Below, piece by piece: positions 62,871 through 64,000 of a stretch of 64,000 nucleotides of DNA. The notes beneath the pieces were generated by a model that worked only from the letters and a program-made list of their open reading frames with translations, ran no database searches and was not told where the DNA came from. Both the position numbers and the translations under genes were made by a program. Location: assembly GCA_003255025.1 (NCBI GenBank), contig QANY01013613.1:1-64000 (forward strand), written 5' to 3'. The DNA is from Datisca glomerata. Lineage: Eukaryota; Streptophyta; Magnoliopsida; Cucurbitales; Datiscaceae. Position 1 is the stretch's first letter; every line of letters starts with the position of its first letter.

Positions 62871-63414
62871 GATGACGTGTACCCAGGAAATAGACACCAA
62901 GACCAGAACCTCAGAAACCCAGAAAAAAAATATTAGAATAAAAAAATAACCTTGTTGTGATTCAGATATCCACAAAAAATAGAAACGCGGAAATCCAGAA
63001 AAAAAACTCTCACAAACCCAGAAAAAACACCTCATAAGCCATAAAACAAATACTCATAAATTCAAAAACTTACCTTGTTGTGATTCTTTGTTGTGGAAGA
63101 TGAAGACTCAATGATTTGCAGAGAGAGATGTTACGACTTTGAGAGAGAGAGAGAGAGTAATAGTAAGAGAGAAATGAGGAAAATACATGTGAGGTATACG
63201 AAGGGGTGGGGTTTCGTGTAATGAAACTGTGTAATCATCACTTTTTTTAAGCCGTCGTTTGGAATTCGTGAAGGGGCTTTTTGATAACTTCATAAGCTGA
63301 TTTTGAATTGAAGGTGAGCCAGAGGTCAGGGTAAGCAAAAATTAGTGCAGAGGTTGAATTCTGCAAAATGGTTAGCGTAGGAGTCTTCTTTAGCAAAAAA
63401 CCCCCCAATGCTTA

Positions 63415-64000
63415 TTGGATTTCTCTAATGTTTTAAGAATTTTGTGCTTTACCCATTTTGTTTGGCTGTATATTTATTTTCCAATCAGTTTATCTTAATA
63501 GGGCATGTTAAACCCGATTCAAGCCGATTTGTACTGTAAGCGATATTAACGATGTTGACCAGATCAATACCCAATTTATTTTCACCCTTTTTCCAACCCT
63601 CTGTCACCTTCCTAATTTAATGTATAATTAGGTTTATTATTTTGTGATTAATTGAATATTTAGTGATATGAGATCTTTGGGTTTCAGGTCAATAGTTACT
63701 TAATTCTCTCATAACAATCCAGGTAAGTGAGCTTACATAATGATTAGACTCCGATGTTATAATTGTATCATGGATTTATAGTTAATATATGTTCAACCGT
63801 TTTTCGACAGTGTTTATATTCATGAACACTTTGGTCATTATTTACTGTTCAGTTATCAATTTGATATCATGAGATAAATATTTGGGTATGTCTGATTATA
63901 CGTTAGGATGTTATCATGTCTGATTCTGTTACATGTATCAGTATACATTATATGTTTACTTGTCAGCATATGATCAATTATTATCATGCATTAAATTTTG
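63415..64000. other. AT-rich intergenic DNA to the window end
   Basis: No gene or element recognised. Confidence 0.5.

Larger units (their letters stand above)
60033..63405. mobile_element. Second, internally deleted MULE of the same family (3,373 bp)
   Basis: Flanked by a perfect 9-bp target duplication CAATGCTTA (60024-60032 and 63406-63414). The ends are inverted repeats related to those of the large MULE; both show CACTA, TTTTTGCTTAC and a GACC(C/T)CTG-like block. Inside, from left to right, are palindrome array, transposase core (+), palindrome array, the last ULP1 exon (-), palindrome array and right end. Compared with the large copy it lacks three blocks: the MuDR N-terminal exons, the middle of the transposase and most of the ULP1 gene. 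It could only move with help. Confidence 0.92.

Overview
The window is plant nuclear DNA, almost certainly from a eudicot. It is AT-rich, with long spliced genes, GT-AG introns, a eukaryotic tRNA gene and many decayed plant transposons. The two Mutator-like elements that carry a ULP1-type protease are like a group known from melon, so a cucurbit is my guess, but the window alone does not prove the family.

Four host genes can be supported. They are a small SAM-domain protein (+, six exons, 13870-18902), a tRNA-Lys(UUU) (+, 24970-25042), a BAP31-like ER membrane protein (-, two coding exons, 25599-30998) and a RIN4-type immune regulator (+, four exons, 48285-52009). They do not form one pathway. 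They are separate genes set in transposon-rich DNA.

Layout: 1-1345 is the 3' end of a Ty1/copia element (-). 2868-3193 is a short hAT-like element. 4172-13644 is a large MULE with a broken MuDR transposase (+) and a broken DUF1985/ULP1 protease gene (-) in convergent order; it ends 225 bp upstream of the SAM-gene ATG. 19682-24363 is an LTR element with no coding capacity, filled with GAACGGGAAAG-type repeats. The 4.7-kb BAP31 intron holds a deleted copia element and a small inverted-repeat element. 32480-35690 is an AT-rich tandem array of five units of about 640 bp. 37485 to about 44450 is a dead LINE (-), split by a 1,195-bp hAT-like element with a perfect 8-bp target duplication. About 45404-45752 is a nuclear copy of plastid psaA. 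53030-53860 holds a gypsy chromodomain relic. 54099-54256 is a 158-bp hAT MITE. 54687-59511 is a nearly full-length copia element (-) with unusual TA...CA ends. 60033-63405 is a second, internally deleted copy of the MULE family with a perfect 9-bp target duplication.

The most unusual structure is in the MULE pair. Nearly every non-coding segment of the large element, on both gene strands, carries arrays of the same short palindrome (CTACACGA...TCGTGTAG). The non-coding LTR element and the 640-bp array are the next most unusual. I see no wholly new gene system.
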